A model generated the notes under the pieces. It did no database searches. It saw only the letters and a program-made list of their open reading frames with translations, and was not told the origin of the DNA. Positions 37,322 through 48,664 of a stretch of DNA of 64,000 bases are shown in pieces. Source of the DNA: Gossypium raimondii (taxonomy: Eukaryota > Streptophyta > Magnoliopsida > Malvales > Malvaceae); the NCBI RefSeq assembly GCF_025698545.1, contig NC_068571.1:46781733-46845732 (forward strand). Reading direction: 5' to 3'. The translations under genes and the position numbers were made by a program. Within the stretch, counting starts at the first letter, position 1. Each line of letters begins with the position of its first letter.

Positions 37322-39343
37322 GGTATGATATTTCAAATATTTTTATATGTGAAATATTTCAATTAATTATTTCAAATATCATTATGTTTATATGAGAAAT
37401 ATTTCAAATAATAATTTCAAATACACATGCAAAAATATATAATACTAAAATTTACTATAGTCATGATATGGATTGAAAAATAAACATTACACATATAAAA
37501 AATTATATTTACTAAAAATAATAATATTTGCAATAATTATTTGATTTAATAAATAAAAGAGTTATTAATTAAAAGATGAATTAAAATAAAAAAAGCTTGA
37601 AACAACATTAAATAAAAAATACATATTAAAATGTTTATAAGGGAATTGAATCTAGGACTCAATTGAAATCACAATTATCTAATCATCTAACCAAAAGAGG
37701 CAATGCATTAAAAATATTAATTAAAAATAAAAAAGTTTGAAAAACATGAAATAAAAAAATACAAATCTAAGTAGGAGAATTGAACCCAAAATTTAAGGAC
37801 AAAAGCACTAACATTTAATTATTTGATCAAAAAGCTAAAAACTAAATTATTGGACGCCTTTTCAATTCTCTCTCCAAAATTGCTTATTCTTATAAATATA
37901 AAAAGGACTAAAATCATAAATATTAAAAAAGTCCACATATATATAATTTAACCTTCAAATCTCATTATGGATAAATTTTATTGAGTTATAAAAATATAAA
38001 AGAAAAAACACTCACATAATCATATAAGTTATTTTGTAAATACAATAGTTTGTTAATGATTTTCTAATTGAATTGAGACCGGTTAATGGGTGACACAAAT
38101 TCAATAAAAAATTTAATAAATATCTATATTATTTACAATAATTTTATAATATAAATTTTATTAAATTTGATAAATTTATAATATACAACATAATAAACAT
38201 GTAACAATCATGCCCAATACTTTTTTAATCTTCAACAAAAGCAAAATTATTGGTGGAGTAATGCTTTTCACAGTTTTTTTCTAAATACCTTTAAAAGAGT
38301 TATATTTAAAAGCTTTCAGTGAAATCATTAGTATTTTTTATTAAATTTTGTTAACTTGACATAGTAATTAAATTATTCTCGTATAACGTAAAATTTAATT
38401 GATAAAAATAAACAAGTTAAGTTAACAAATTTTAAAAGGATCTCTCAATAATAATAATGATAATTGGTTTAAGATTTTCAAATTGAAAAAGTAAGAGAAT
38501 TAAATTTTAACTTTTAAAATATAAGAATTAGATATCAAATTTTGTTAAAGTATAAATATTATAACCCACAATCTCTTTCCAACCCATGAATAAAAAGATA
38601 ATATATTTAGCCTACTCAAACATATATATCTTTAAATTGGTAATAATATTTATTCTAATTGAGTTAAGACTTAGTCTATAATTTTAATTTTAATTTATTA
38701 TCGGGTTATAAGTTGTTGTAATATAAAGTAAAAAAAAAGGAGTTGGTAATTTAAAAATGAATATTTTTTCAAATTATTTTTCTAAAATTAAAAGAATTAA
38801 TACCCCGAACCGTTTAGCCAACTACTTGGCGTTATATTCTCGGTTCTAAATCTGTTTGTGAATGTATATTTCCTTTTCTTTTTTTTCTTTTTTCTTTTTA
38901 AATTATTCTCTCTCATGTTCTCTTTGAAGGCAGGCACGGGTTTCAACGGCCACTCCACGACAATTCCTCGCTGGAAAAGTCATTGAATCGGCTAAAGGAT
39001 TTCTTTTTCCTTTTTAATTTTTTTAAAAAAAAATCTATTTGAAAAATTTGTTTATTTTTAGATTGGAATTTATTAATTTGTTGAGTTGATGAGGAGGAAA
39101 TTGGATCTCTTCGATTGTATATTCTTGGATTCTTTTTTTGCATCTTCGGAAGTTAATCGGATCTCGAACATTCTGCTGTGTTTTATTTTCGGAAAATAAG
39201 AAGAAAAGAAAGAGAATTTTGTTTTTTTTTGAAAATATTTTTTTGGAGGTAGTTAATTGGTTGTAAATTTTTCTGAAAATCGAGCTACATTGATCGTACT
39301 TGAAAGGAAGAAAACGGTGGCGTATTTCTGTGGGGGGTGGGGG

Positions 39344-39364
39344 ATGTGGGATGGCGGAGATTGA
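39344..39364 (+). promoter_or_regulatory. uORF 1 in the leader of the O-fucosyltransferase gene
   Basis: ATG at 39344 opens a six-codon frame ending in TGA, 51 nt before the main ATG. It overlaps uORF 2 in another frame. It would lower main-frame translation if it is in the transcript. Confidence 0.5.
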
Positions 39365-39386
39365 AGCTGGAAATATGCAGTGTTGA
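39351..39386 (+). promoter_or_regulatory. uORF 2 in the leader of the O-fucosyltransferase gene
   Basis: ATG at 39351 opens an 11-codon frame (MAEIEAGNMQC) ending at 39386, 28 nt before the main start. Together with uORF 1 it suggests translational control, if transcription starts upstream. Confidence 0.5.
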
Positions 39387-39414
39387 AGGGAAAGGGAGAA
39401 AAGGAGGGATAAGA

Positions 39415-39797
39415 ATGGGGGTAATGAAAGGTGGAGGAGGGGAAAGAGTTGAAAAGTTGAAGTACTCCAGAATGAAGCTGTGGATGATACGCGCCACCAC
39501 CTCGGTGTTGCTTTGGACTTGCGTTGTACAATTAATGGCGGTAGGTGAGACGTGGGGACCACGCGTCCTTAAAGGCTGGCCTTCCTGTTTCACTCACCAG
39601 GATTCTTCCTTCTCCGTCATTGAAGACAAAGTCCTCTCCGTTCCCGCTCGTGTTCTTCCTCCCAAAAGTAAAGCTTTACCTCTCGTAATATTCTATATTC
39701 TTGGGAAACTTGGCAAAACCTGTTAATTTTTGTCTAAATTCTTATTTGAGGAGAAAAAGAGCAATTATAAATGTCAGATTGAAGTGCATTTCTTTTC

Positions 39798-39829
<32 letters not shown>

Positions 39830-41958
39830 TGATGCTCCCCAATTTTTTCGTTATAGAATTTGGATACGAAATTGACATGATCTTTTCTTTGTTGACGATA
39901 GGGGTATATAAGAACAATGGTTACTTGATGGTTTCATGTAATGGAGGTCTCAATCAAATGCGAGCAGCAGTGAGTGCTTTAGCAATTTTTTTTAAGCTCT
40001 TAATGAGTTATTTGTTGTATAATCCATATGGAAAATGATGCTATTTTTAATTCATTTTGGGGTTTGCTTGACAGATTTGTGATATGGTTACCATTGCAAG
40101 ATATTTGAATGTCACACTTATAGTTCCAGAACTGGATAAAACGTCCTTCTGGGCCGATCCCAGGTGCATTAACTAAGCTTTGCTCACATCTATAGATATG
40201 GAAAGGGTAGTCTAAAATAAGTTCTGGTATTTTTTTGAACTGGGATTATTTTTCCTACATATCTCTAAATGTAGTTTTAATCAATATGGCAGTGAATTTC
40301 AAGATATATTTGATGTGGATCATTTCATTACATCACTGAGAGATGAGGTTCGTATATTGAAGGAGTTGCCTCCTAGGCTTAAGAGGAGAGTTGAAACGGG
40401 AACGGTGTATTCCATGCCTCCAATTAGCTGGTCTGATATATCGTACTACCGTAACCAGGTCAATTCTTTGTCATTACCAGGTCCTTTATGCACCTAGAGC
40501 TTTTATAGACTACTAAGAATTTAACTTAGTTTCTTATGCTTTCTCAGTTCTCCTTTCTTCGAGGGACTCCTTTTAAATTAGCATGTTTTGGTCTCTATTT
40601 CATGCAGATTCTTCCTCTGATACGGAAATATAAAGTTTTACATTTGAATAGAACTGATACTCGACTTGCCAACAATGGGCAGCCTTTAGATATTCAGAAG
40701 CTGCGATGTCGTGTAAATTTTAGTGCTTTGAGATTCACTTCTCAGATAGAGGACTTAGGTAAACGAGTTATTAAGCTTCTGAGGCAAAATGGCCCTTTTA
40801 TTGTCCTTCATCTTAGATACGAAATGGACATGTTAGCATTTTCGGGCTGTACCCAAGGTTGCAACAATGAGGAGGTGGAGGAGTTGACAAGAATGAGGTG
40901 AGCTTTATTTACTTCTTTAACAAATAAATGATCCATGAGCTGAATTTTGAAATTTTAATCTCTGTCTCATAACACAATCAATTTGGCAGATATGCTTATC
41001 CCTGGTGGAAAGAAAAAATAATAAATTCAGACTTGAAAAGGAAAGATGGTTTGTGCCCTTTGACGCCTGAGGAAACTGTGCTTATATTGAGGGCGCTGGA
41101 CATTGAAAATAGTTATCAAATCTATATTGCAGCGGGTGAAATATATGGTGGAAATCGGAGAATGGCAAGTCTTGCCTCAGCTTATCCAAAATTGGTAAGT
41201 AGGTAGAAGTTCTGCAAACTAGATGTAATAGTAATGTTTACAATTGTTTATCCCGTATCAATGATTGGCCCTTTGTTTATTAAAACAGGTTAGAAAGGAG
41301 ACTTTATTGGAGCCATCAGACCTTGGGTTTTTTCAAAATCATTCATCCCAGATGGCAGCATTAGATTATCTTGTTTCGTTGGAGAGTGATATTTTTATTC
41401 CTACGTATGACGGAAACATGGCTAAGGTTGTTGAAGGCCATCGCAGGTACTGTTATACTGGTAGATTGTCTCTTAATATGTTCGGAAGACTTTCTTCTTT
41501 CTCCACCAACTTTTCTATAGATTTAGAGATCAGATATTATTTGTATTTCAATGGTTGCACCATGAACCTAGGAATTTTACAACTACCCGTTTTTGAAAGT
41601 GCCTCTCATAATGTTTCTTTCCAAGTGCTTTTCATTTTTTTTTTTTTTTTGCATAGTTAGAGCTATTCTTCATAAATGTAACCACTGTAGTTTTGAATGG
41701 TCATTCAGATTTCTGGGGTACAAGCAGACAATATTATTGGACCGAAGGCTTTTGGTTGATCTGATAGACCAGTACAATAGTGGATCCCTAAGTTGGAATG
41801 AGTTCTCAAATGCCGTGAAAGAATCTCACAAATATCGCAAGGGGCAACCAACACAAAGATCGGTGATCCCCGACAGGCCTAAAGAAGAGGATTACTTCTA
41901 TGCCAACCCAGAAGAATGCTTGAAACCATCATCATATGGTCAAGTGAGTAGCATGTGA
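39415..41958 (+). CDS. GDP-fucose protein O-fucosyltransferase family member, eight exons
   Basis: Exons: 39415-39667, 39902-39969, 40075-40163, 40293-40458, 40608-40897, 40990-41194, 41289-41446 and 41709-41958. All are GT-AG, phases agree, and the total is 1479 nt or 492 residues. The first in-frame ATG gives [21 protein letters not shown] signal-anchor follows at about 20-44 ([20 protein letters not shown]), so a type II Golgi membrane protein is expected. The lumenal part has the family motifs [15 protein letters not shown] (from about residue 98), [21 protein letters not shown] (260-267) and, later, [14 protein letters not shown] and [21 protein letters not shown]. Plant members of this GT65/GT68/GT106-like group modify cell-wall or glycoprotein substrates. 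Some are rhamnogalacturonan rhamnosyltransferases rather than fucosyltransferases, so donor and acceptor are open. Nothing is broken. Intron 1 carries an AT microsatellite. Confidence 0.95.
39800..39824. repeat. AT microsatellite in intron 1
   Basis: About 12 TA units within intron 1 of the O-fucosyltransferase-family gene. Confidence 0.85.
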
Positions 41959-44489
41959 TCTTTCTATCTGGGGATTGTGACGATTATTGGTGTTTTTCCT
42001 TTTTCTAGCGTGCTAGGCATCATACCTGAAACCTTAAGGTAGTTTCTCTGCACAAGTATGACTACAATGAAGGTTTTTCTTCCAAAGATACAAATCTGGA
42101 GATGATTAGGGTAGAACTTGAAGAAAGCCTGAGAGGATCTGGTGAAGCTGCTAGAGGACGCAATTTTTAATATATGCAAATAACAAGAAGCATGTATAGG
42201 AGAGCTGCCCTGTCATTATAGGGCAATATCAGATCAAAATGTGTTGTACACGAGGGATGCAAGTATAAATTTCGAGACTCGATTGGAAGGTTAATCCCTT
42301 ACCTTTTCGTCTTTCATTTTTTGTCATTTCTTTTTAGATTGCTTTACAATCTAGTTAGTATTCTAGCACATATACATTCTAGAATTCGTCATGCACACCC
42401 TACATGGACACCGTTGTATTTCTTTTCTAGTATGGCCACATCAATGCAGGGAATGGTTGAAAGCATCGAATATAAACTTGAATACACTTTTATCGTGTAA
42501 ATTAAAATGATTGGCACTTGAAGTTTTGGGTCAAGTAACCTGGTTTTGCCTTTCATCTGGGAAAAAGTATGGACCCCTTTCTCATCAATGAGGCTATTTG
42601 TCAATTTAGCTTTGCCCCATTATTGAGGTTGCTGGACTTTGCTTTTTTTTTTTGTGTGTGTGTGTGTGTGGGTGTTCCTTAGTTAAATCTCATGTTAGAA
42701 AGTGAAAGTCTAGCCAATCAAAAGATAGTTAAACATGTCCCTTTTGCATTATTGGGGGAGTTTTGGTACTTTTGATTTACTATGTTCCATTTGTGTCAAT
42801 GATCAGTGGTCCATTCCGTGTAAGTTCTGCAATTTGTGTATTTGTATCGTGTATTATTTGATGAATGGAAAACATGGCAGAAATTATTGTGTTAAAATGG
42901 GAAAAACGAGAATGAGAGTTGTGTGTTAAGCATGTTGTGTTAATTGTTTTTAAGTGTAAACATTGATATGGGAGATTGTTGTCATATGACTGCAAATTGC
43001 GACTGCCTTTCTTACCTTAAAACTCTTTGGTTTTTGTTCTGTTTTTGTAGTATTAGTTTTGATGCTAATATGAGGCCGATTTTGTTAAAAAATCATGTGA
43101 AAAAAATTTATTTATATAAAAAAAGATATTTTAGTTAAAATGAAAAAATTGAAGTTTGAGATTGTTTGTGAATTTATTTTGAGTTTATTGATTTTAAATA
43201 TAAACGACCTTGGGATATCAATAAAAATAAATATATAATCTTTCTTATGTTTTTTTTTTTCTATTTGTATGTACTTATGAATTGTTGAAGTCATGAATAT
43301 TATAATATTTCATAATATTTTTTTGTTTTTTAAAAGCATATAATTGATTATTTAATTGTAAATTGAATTTTCAAAATATAATTTTTAATATAAATATATA
43401 TTTCTAGTTAGGTATTATAAAGATGATATTTATAAGAATATAATATTTTTACTTAACAAATTATATAGAATTTTATAATAGTAATTATAAATTTTGATAT
43501 TAATTATTTAATTTTATATTTTAATTAGGGTGAGAGATAAGGTTGTTTGGGATCAAATTTAAGCTCTCATACCTCACAATTTAATACTTTTACTATAAGG
43601 CTAAGATTTTGTTAGCTATAATTTTTTTTATAAATTGTTTATTGTCGCTTTTATCTATGACTTAACATATGAATAAATTTTTATTTAAAAATGTAACTTA
43701 ATCATATTATATTATAAAGTATAATTCTATTTTGGTATTATAAAAATTATGGTACTTAATCAATAATTTGTTCCTATGTTATCAATCAAGTACTGTTATA
43801 GCATCTTTACTAAAATTTTGTTTGTTGTTGTTACTAATTTACTACTATTCATAAATAATTTATTATTATATCATTTATCATATATTACTATTTTATAATT
43901 ATATTTTTAATAATAAAGAGTATCATATGTTATTAATAAACTTTATAGAATTAATTATTTGAGAAGTTTGGACTCGATTATTCAATTTGATATTAACTTA
44001 AAGATTTGGTTACAAAGAATTGAACTAGTGATTTTATTATAAAATATTTTCTATCTTAACAACATGCAATATAATGATTTAATATTTGTGAGTTGACTTG
44101 CAAAATTGATATAATTTTAAACTTAAAAGTTATGAAATTAGTAAATTTTTAAAAACCTATTAATAGTTTATATAAATTTTAACATTTTAATGATGGAAAT
44201 TTATAATTATGGTCTTATCTATCATAATGTATTACTTTGTTATGAATTGCTAACTACTATGTTATTCATTATTTATCAAAATATTATCAACATGTAATTG
44301 CAATCTTTCTAATTATGTGTTAATATAATCATCATTTACTAAATATTTTATCAATTTAAAGCTCAATCTCATTATATTGTTCTTTTTTTTTTTGAAAAAA
44401 TATAAAATTTTTGGTTGCAAATTCTTGTGCTCTCTTATTGATCCAAACTTACATTTATTTCTCACGTAGAATGATCAAGTTGTATGTAA
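41959..44489. other. 3' UTR and AT-rich intergenic DNA
   Basis: The first several hundred bases are probably the 3' UTR and flanking DNA of the O-fucosyltransferase-family gene. A short GT microsatellite lies at about 42654-42671. From about 43100 the DNA is very AT-rich without recognisable features. Confidence 0.5.
42654..42671. repeat. GT microsatellite
   Basis: About nine GT units following a T tract. Confidence 0.8.
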
Positions 44490-44703
44490 CCAAAAAGAGT
44501 ATGAGAGTATTATTGGGAGCTTGAGGTATGCAACTAATTGCATCCAATCTGACATTACTTATGATGTAAGGGTGCTAGCTAGATTTACAAGTAATCCACA
44601 CTTAGAACAATAGGACGCAATTAATCATGTGATGAGATATTTAACAAGGATTCTAAGCTAAGGTATATTTTATCAAAATCATCATGTTGCATTTGAAGGA
44701 TAC

Positions 44704-45263
44704 TGTAACATCCTTAAAACCCTTGAATTGAGAATAGTGTTATTTTAGGAATATATATGATCAAATTTTGGAAGTAAATAAAATAAAATTTAATAGTGTT
44801 AGTAAAGAAGGTAGATGTACACTAGAGGGAATTGAAAAGACTCATGTATTGAGAAAAATAAATCCGGGATATAGACTAAATCGTGAGTGAAATGTGTTGG
44901 GAAAAAGTGTGAAAATTGAAATAATAAATAATTGAATTGAAGGGAGAAAGATGAAGGATTAGAAATGTAATTATACCAAAAGTGTGTAGTGAATCAAAGA
45001 TGGAATTGTAGAGAAAATTCAATGGCAAAATGGTCATTTTCATAAAAATATTTATGAGAAACATCTCATAAATTGATGGTGAAATTTGAGCCCTTGGATG
45101 AAATTGAAATTTGAGAAAGAATGGTGGCCATTAGATGAAAATGATGATGTCAAGTATGGATAATTGGAAAGTAACTTAATGATTCATACATTATCTTCAG
45201 AAAAACAAAACATTAGATGCTCATATATCAAAGGTTTAATAAGTTAGAGATTGTCAAGTATAC
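44704..45263 (+). mobile_element. LTR fragment inserted in the copia RNase H region
   Basis: Begins TGTAACATCCTTAAAACCC directly after GGATAC in the copia frame. The copia frame resumes after TATACAGACTTCG. The inserted piece is about 560 bp, probably an LTR shortened by deletion. The flanking GATAC/TATAC may be a worn target duplication. The right end is approximate. Confidence 0.5.
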
Positions 45264-45607
45264 AGACTTCGATTTTAATGGAATATGGATGCAAAATTGT
45301 CACTAAGGTGCAAACTGTGATAACAAATTGCAATAATTTATTCCAATAACAACAAGAGCATATCAAAGTCAAAATACATAGACTTTAAAATCTATGTTGT
45401 TAAAGTCAGAGTTTAGAGTGGTTAGGTGTCTATAAAGCATATTAGGACAAATTCCATAATTATGATCTGCTTACTAAGGGACTACCACCCAAGGTTTTTA
45501 TGAGCACATTGTTTATATGGTTGTAATGTCATTTCAAGCTATTTGGTTTTAGTGGGAGTTTGTAATTTTAAATGCTTTCCTGTTATAGACATATTTTCAG
45601 TCATTTC

Positions 45608-48468
45608 TGTAACAATCTGATTCTCAGTTGTAGCGAAAATTACAGTTTCATGACCCCAATTTCATAAACTGAGTACGTAAATATTAAATAAATATATTTA
45701 CAAAGTTATATTATAGATGAATTGAAAATTTGATTGTCAATTCAGCCAAAATTGTGGTTAATTAAGACCCATAGACTAACTTGTAAAGTCAAATCGTTAT
45801 ATATTTTTAATTAGAAAATGAATTAGGGACTAAAATTGTAATTAATGAAGGTTCAAAACAACAATTAGACCGTGCTTAAGTATGAAGTAGTAGACGGTAG
45901 TGTTGTTAATTGATTAATTAAACAAATTAAGATTAATTAAGGTAAAACATGATTAAATTAAGTTAATTATCAAATTAATCCAACTATAAAAAGAAAAGTA
46001 AGTGGAAGGAGAGATGAGATATCATATTCTCCAAATTTTAAGTATATAAGAAGGGTTGACGCCATTTTAGGGATTTTCAAGCTTTTAGCTCCAATTGCAA
46101 GTAAGTTCCTAGCCATTTTTCTTTAATTTTCATAGATTTTTTTATCTTGGAATCTTGATTAAACTAACATAAGGATTAATTAGTGAAGTTTTGATGAGAT
46201 TTCATTGTTGAGGATTGAAAGTTTTAGGTGTTAAATTGATAGAAATTAATCTTAGTTTAAGAAAAGACTAAATTATAAAGGTTAATTGATAGTTTTGCAC
46301 ATTAGGGACTAAATTGAATAAAATATAAAATTAACATGAAATTCAAATAGGAATAAGGAATAGAGGGTTCCTAATGAGTAATTGTGAAATTGGATTTCAT
46401 ATGAAGCTTTGGATTGAAAGTTATGTTTGTCATAGGTTTAGGGACTAAATTGAATAAATTGTAAAATATGCGTGATTTTGTGATTAGTTATAATTTAAAT
46501 GGGATTTAATAATATTATATTTTTTATGATTTTATTTAGCTAATGTTGACACGGAACCATTGAGAGGGAAAAGGAAAATCGAAAATCGACAACGAATAGC
46601 TCAAAATTTTGGTTTGTATTTCTAGATTTGGGAACCATTATTTTTTCTATTTTTTCATGTAATTTATGCATTATATGGAGTTGAGGTAAGTCATTTATGG
46701 TTATTTGATTTGAATTGTTATAGTTGAGATTGATTATCGAGACAAGGACTAAACTGAATAAAATAGAAATTTCTTTATTCAATTGGAAATTGATGAATTG
46801 CATAAAATTGAGTTATAACATGTTGAATATGTGATGAATTGATGAAATTTATGATTATTTAGATATGATAAAGTATGATTCGAATTATTTATAATGAATA
46901 AAAAATTTGGTTACCCTATTAGTTGTTCGAGCTGAGTCAGATATAGTTGGCATGCCATAGGGTCAGACTAATGATTGAAAACCATTGTTTCCAGACAATC
47001 TGGGATGGTAGATCGTTCTTAGAGCCATCATTTTCAGGCAATCCGGGGTGACAAATTTTATAGTTGAGTAAACCATTGTTGCTGGACAAACCGGGGTGAC
47101 GAATCCATGTATCCATTCTAAGTCCATGTTGGTTAATAGGGTTATAAATGAATGAAATTGCTTAAATGATATGTGAAGTGGTTTATAAATTGAAATGCAT
47201 TGTACAAAATGAATTGAATGCGATTAAGAGGGCTAATAGAGTCGAAAATAGCCAAAAATCATGTATGATTTTGAATATGTATATGCAATGTTTTTGTTAT
47301 TCTAATAATTGGTGAGTTGTTAAAGAAGGAAATAAAATGGTACCTTTAATGTTGAATAACACAATTAGTATTGCTTTGGTACTTACTTGATGATTGTAGC
47401 ATGTAATGAACTTAATCAAGCTAAATAGTAATGGTACCTATGACATTAGTAGATGTAAGTTTAGTATAAGCACGATTATATGAAATTGAAAGAGTTTGAC
47501 ATAAAATGGTATGAGCTTGGGTTAGAAATTAAATATGTGCATTTGCATAAGCTTGTTATATTGTCTTGAATCATAGACTTACCACTGAGCGTATTTGCTT
47601 AGCGTACGGTTTGTTTTTCTCCGTGCATAGGTAAAGTAGATCTAGATAGTTCGAGTAGTTGATCCAGTATCCAACAATCTATTCCCGACCCATTTGTATA
47701 TCTTTGTTTTGTTATAGTATAACATATACCTAGTTGAGTCACTTTTGTCACCATACTATACTTATGTCAAATTTTGAGTAAAAGTTGATATATCCAATTG
47801 GTCACTTGGATGCAATAAGTGAACCAGTTAATAAAATAGTTTGAAATGTATTAAATGTAAATAATTTTGATGAATTTGGTATGGTTGTAATGGACATAGG
47901 TGAAGTATATTAGATAACCAACTTGTAAGTGTTAAGGCTTTAGTATATTATTAAATAAGGTAATGTAATTCATGATTTGTGTGTTGAAGTTGGCATAGGT
48001 TAGTTGGACATTGAGATGAATGTGTATATTTATTGGATGGAAAGAAACTGCAGGTTAAGGATATTTAAAAATTGCAGAAATAGTATGTGATGTCGCAATG
48101 TCAATTGAGTGTCGTCGCGACGAGATCAAGGCTCTAGGCCACGGTGTAATGTCGAACTTGGTTGTTGTGACAAGGTTAAAGCAGTATGTCGCATCGCAAT
48201 GAAGACAAGGAACTCCTTATGTTGCAATGTCAAGCTGAAGTTTTTTCAATTTTACAATTTAGTCATAATTCGACTTCAGGTTAGCATTAGAACTTTCGTA
48301 AGCTCATTTAAGGCCCGAGGATAATTATGTCATATCTTGTGTTTATATTATTTGTATTTTTATGTTAATTGGTATTAATTGAATATAATTTAACTGTAAT
48401 TGCTTAGGCAATGAGTGTGACACCTCGTATCTTGAGCCTTGAGATCGGGTTGAGTATAGGGTGTTACA
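45608..48468 (+). mobile_element. Solo LTR, 2861 bp, target duplication ATTTC
   Basis: Begins TGTAACAATCTGATTCTCAG and ends GAGTATAGGGTGTTACA. ATTTC occurs at 45603-45607 and 48469-48473. It is inserted in the 3' non-coding part of the copia relic. Its 3' third lacks the CACACGG cluster of its relatives and has CGCAATGTC/GTCGCGACGA-type motifs there instead (about 48085-48235). Confidence 0.9.
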
Positions 48469-48664
48469 ATTTCATTTTATGAATATTAAGATTATTCTTT
48501 GTAGAAATAAGGTTTATATGATTTATTCACACTTTGATTTTGGTAAAATTTGATCTCACTAAGGTTTAAGGAGGACCAATTGGAAATAAACATGTTTAGA
48601 TCACATTGCATTTAATTTCCATGCTACACATCCATACTTAATCTATGTCATTTGGTTATGTTAA

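Larger units (their letters stand above)
37322..39414. other. AT-rich intergenic DNA and upstream region of the O-fucosyltransferase gene
   Basis: About 37322-38850 is very AT-rich with palindromic gaaatatttc motifs and a weak GAGTTGGTG-type hairpin at 38070. From about 38850 the composition rises and pyrimidine-rich leader-like sequence appears. Two small uORFs precede the start codon at 39415. Confidence 0.5.

Noticed and set aside
34910-37326. Target duplication for the truncated LTR ending at 37321
   Set aside because: The pentamer after the LTR is GGTAT, but no TGTAACA start preceded by GGTAT was found on the left. The 5' end seems deleted.
43100-44480. Possible 5' continuation of the copia relic
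   Set aside because: The sequence is too AT-rich and decayed. Translation in any frame gives no copia motif before about 44490.
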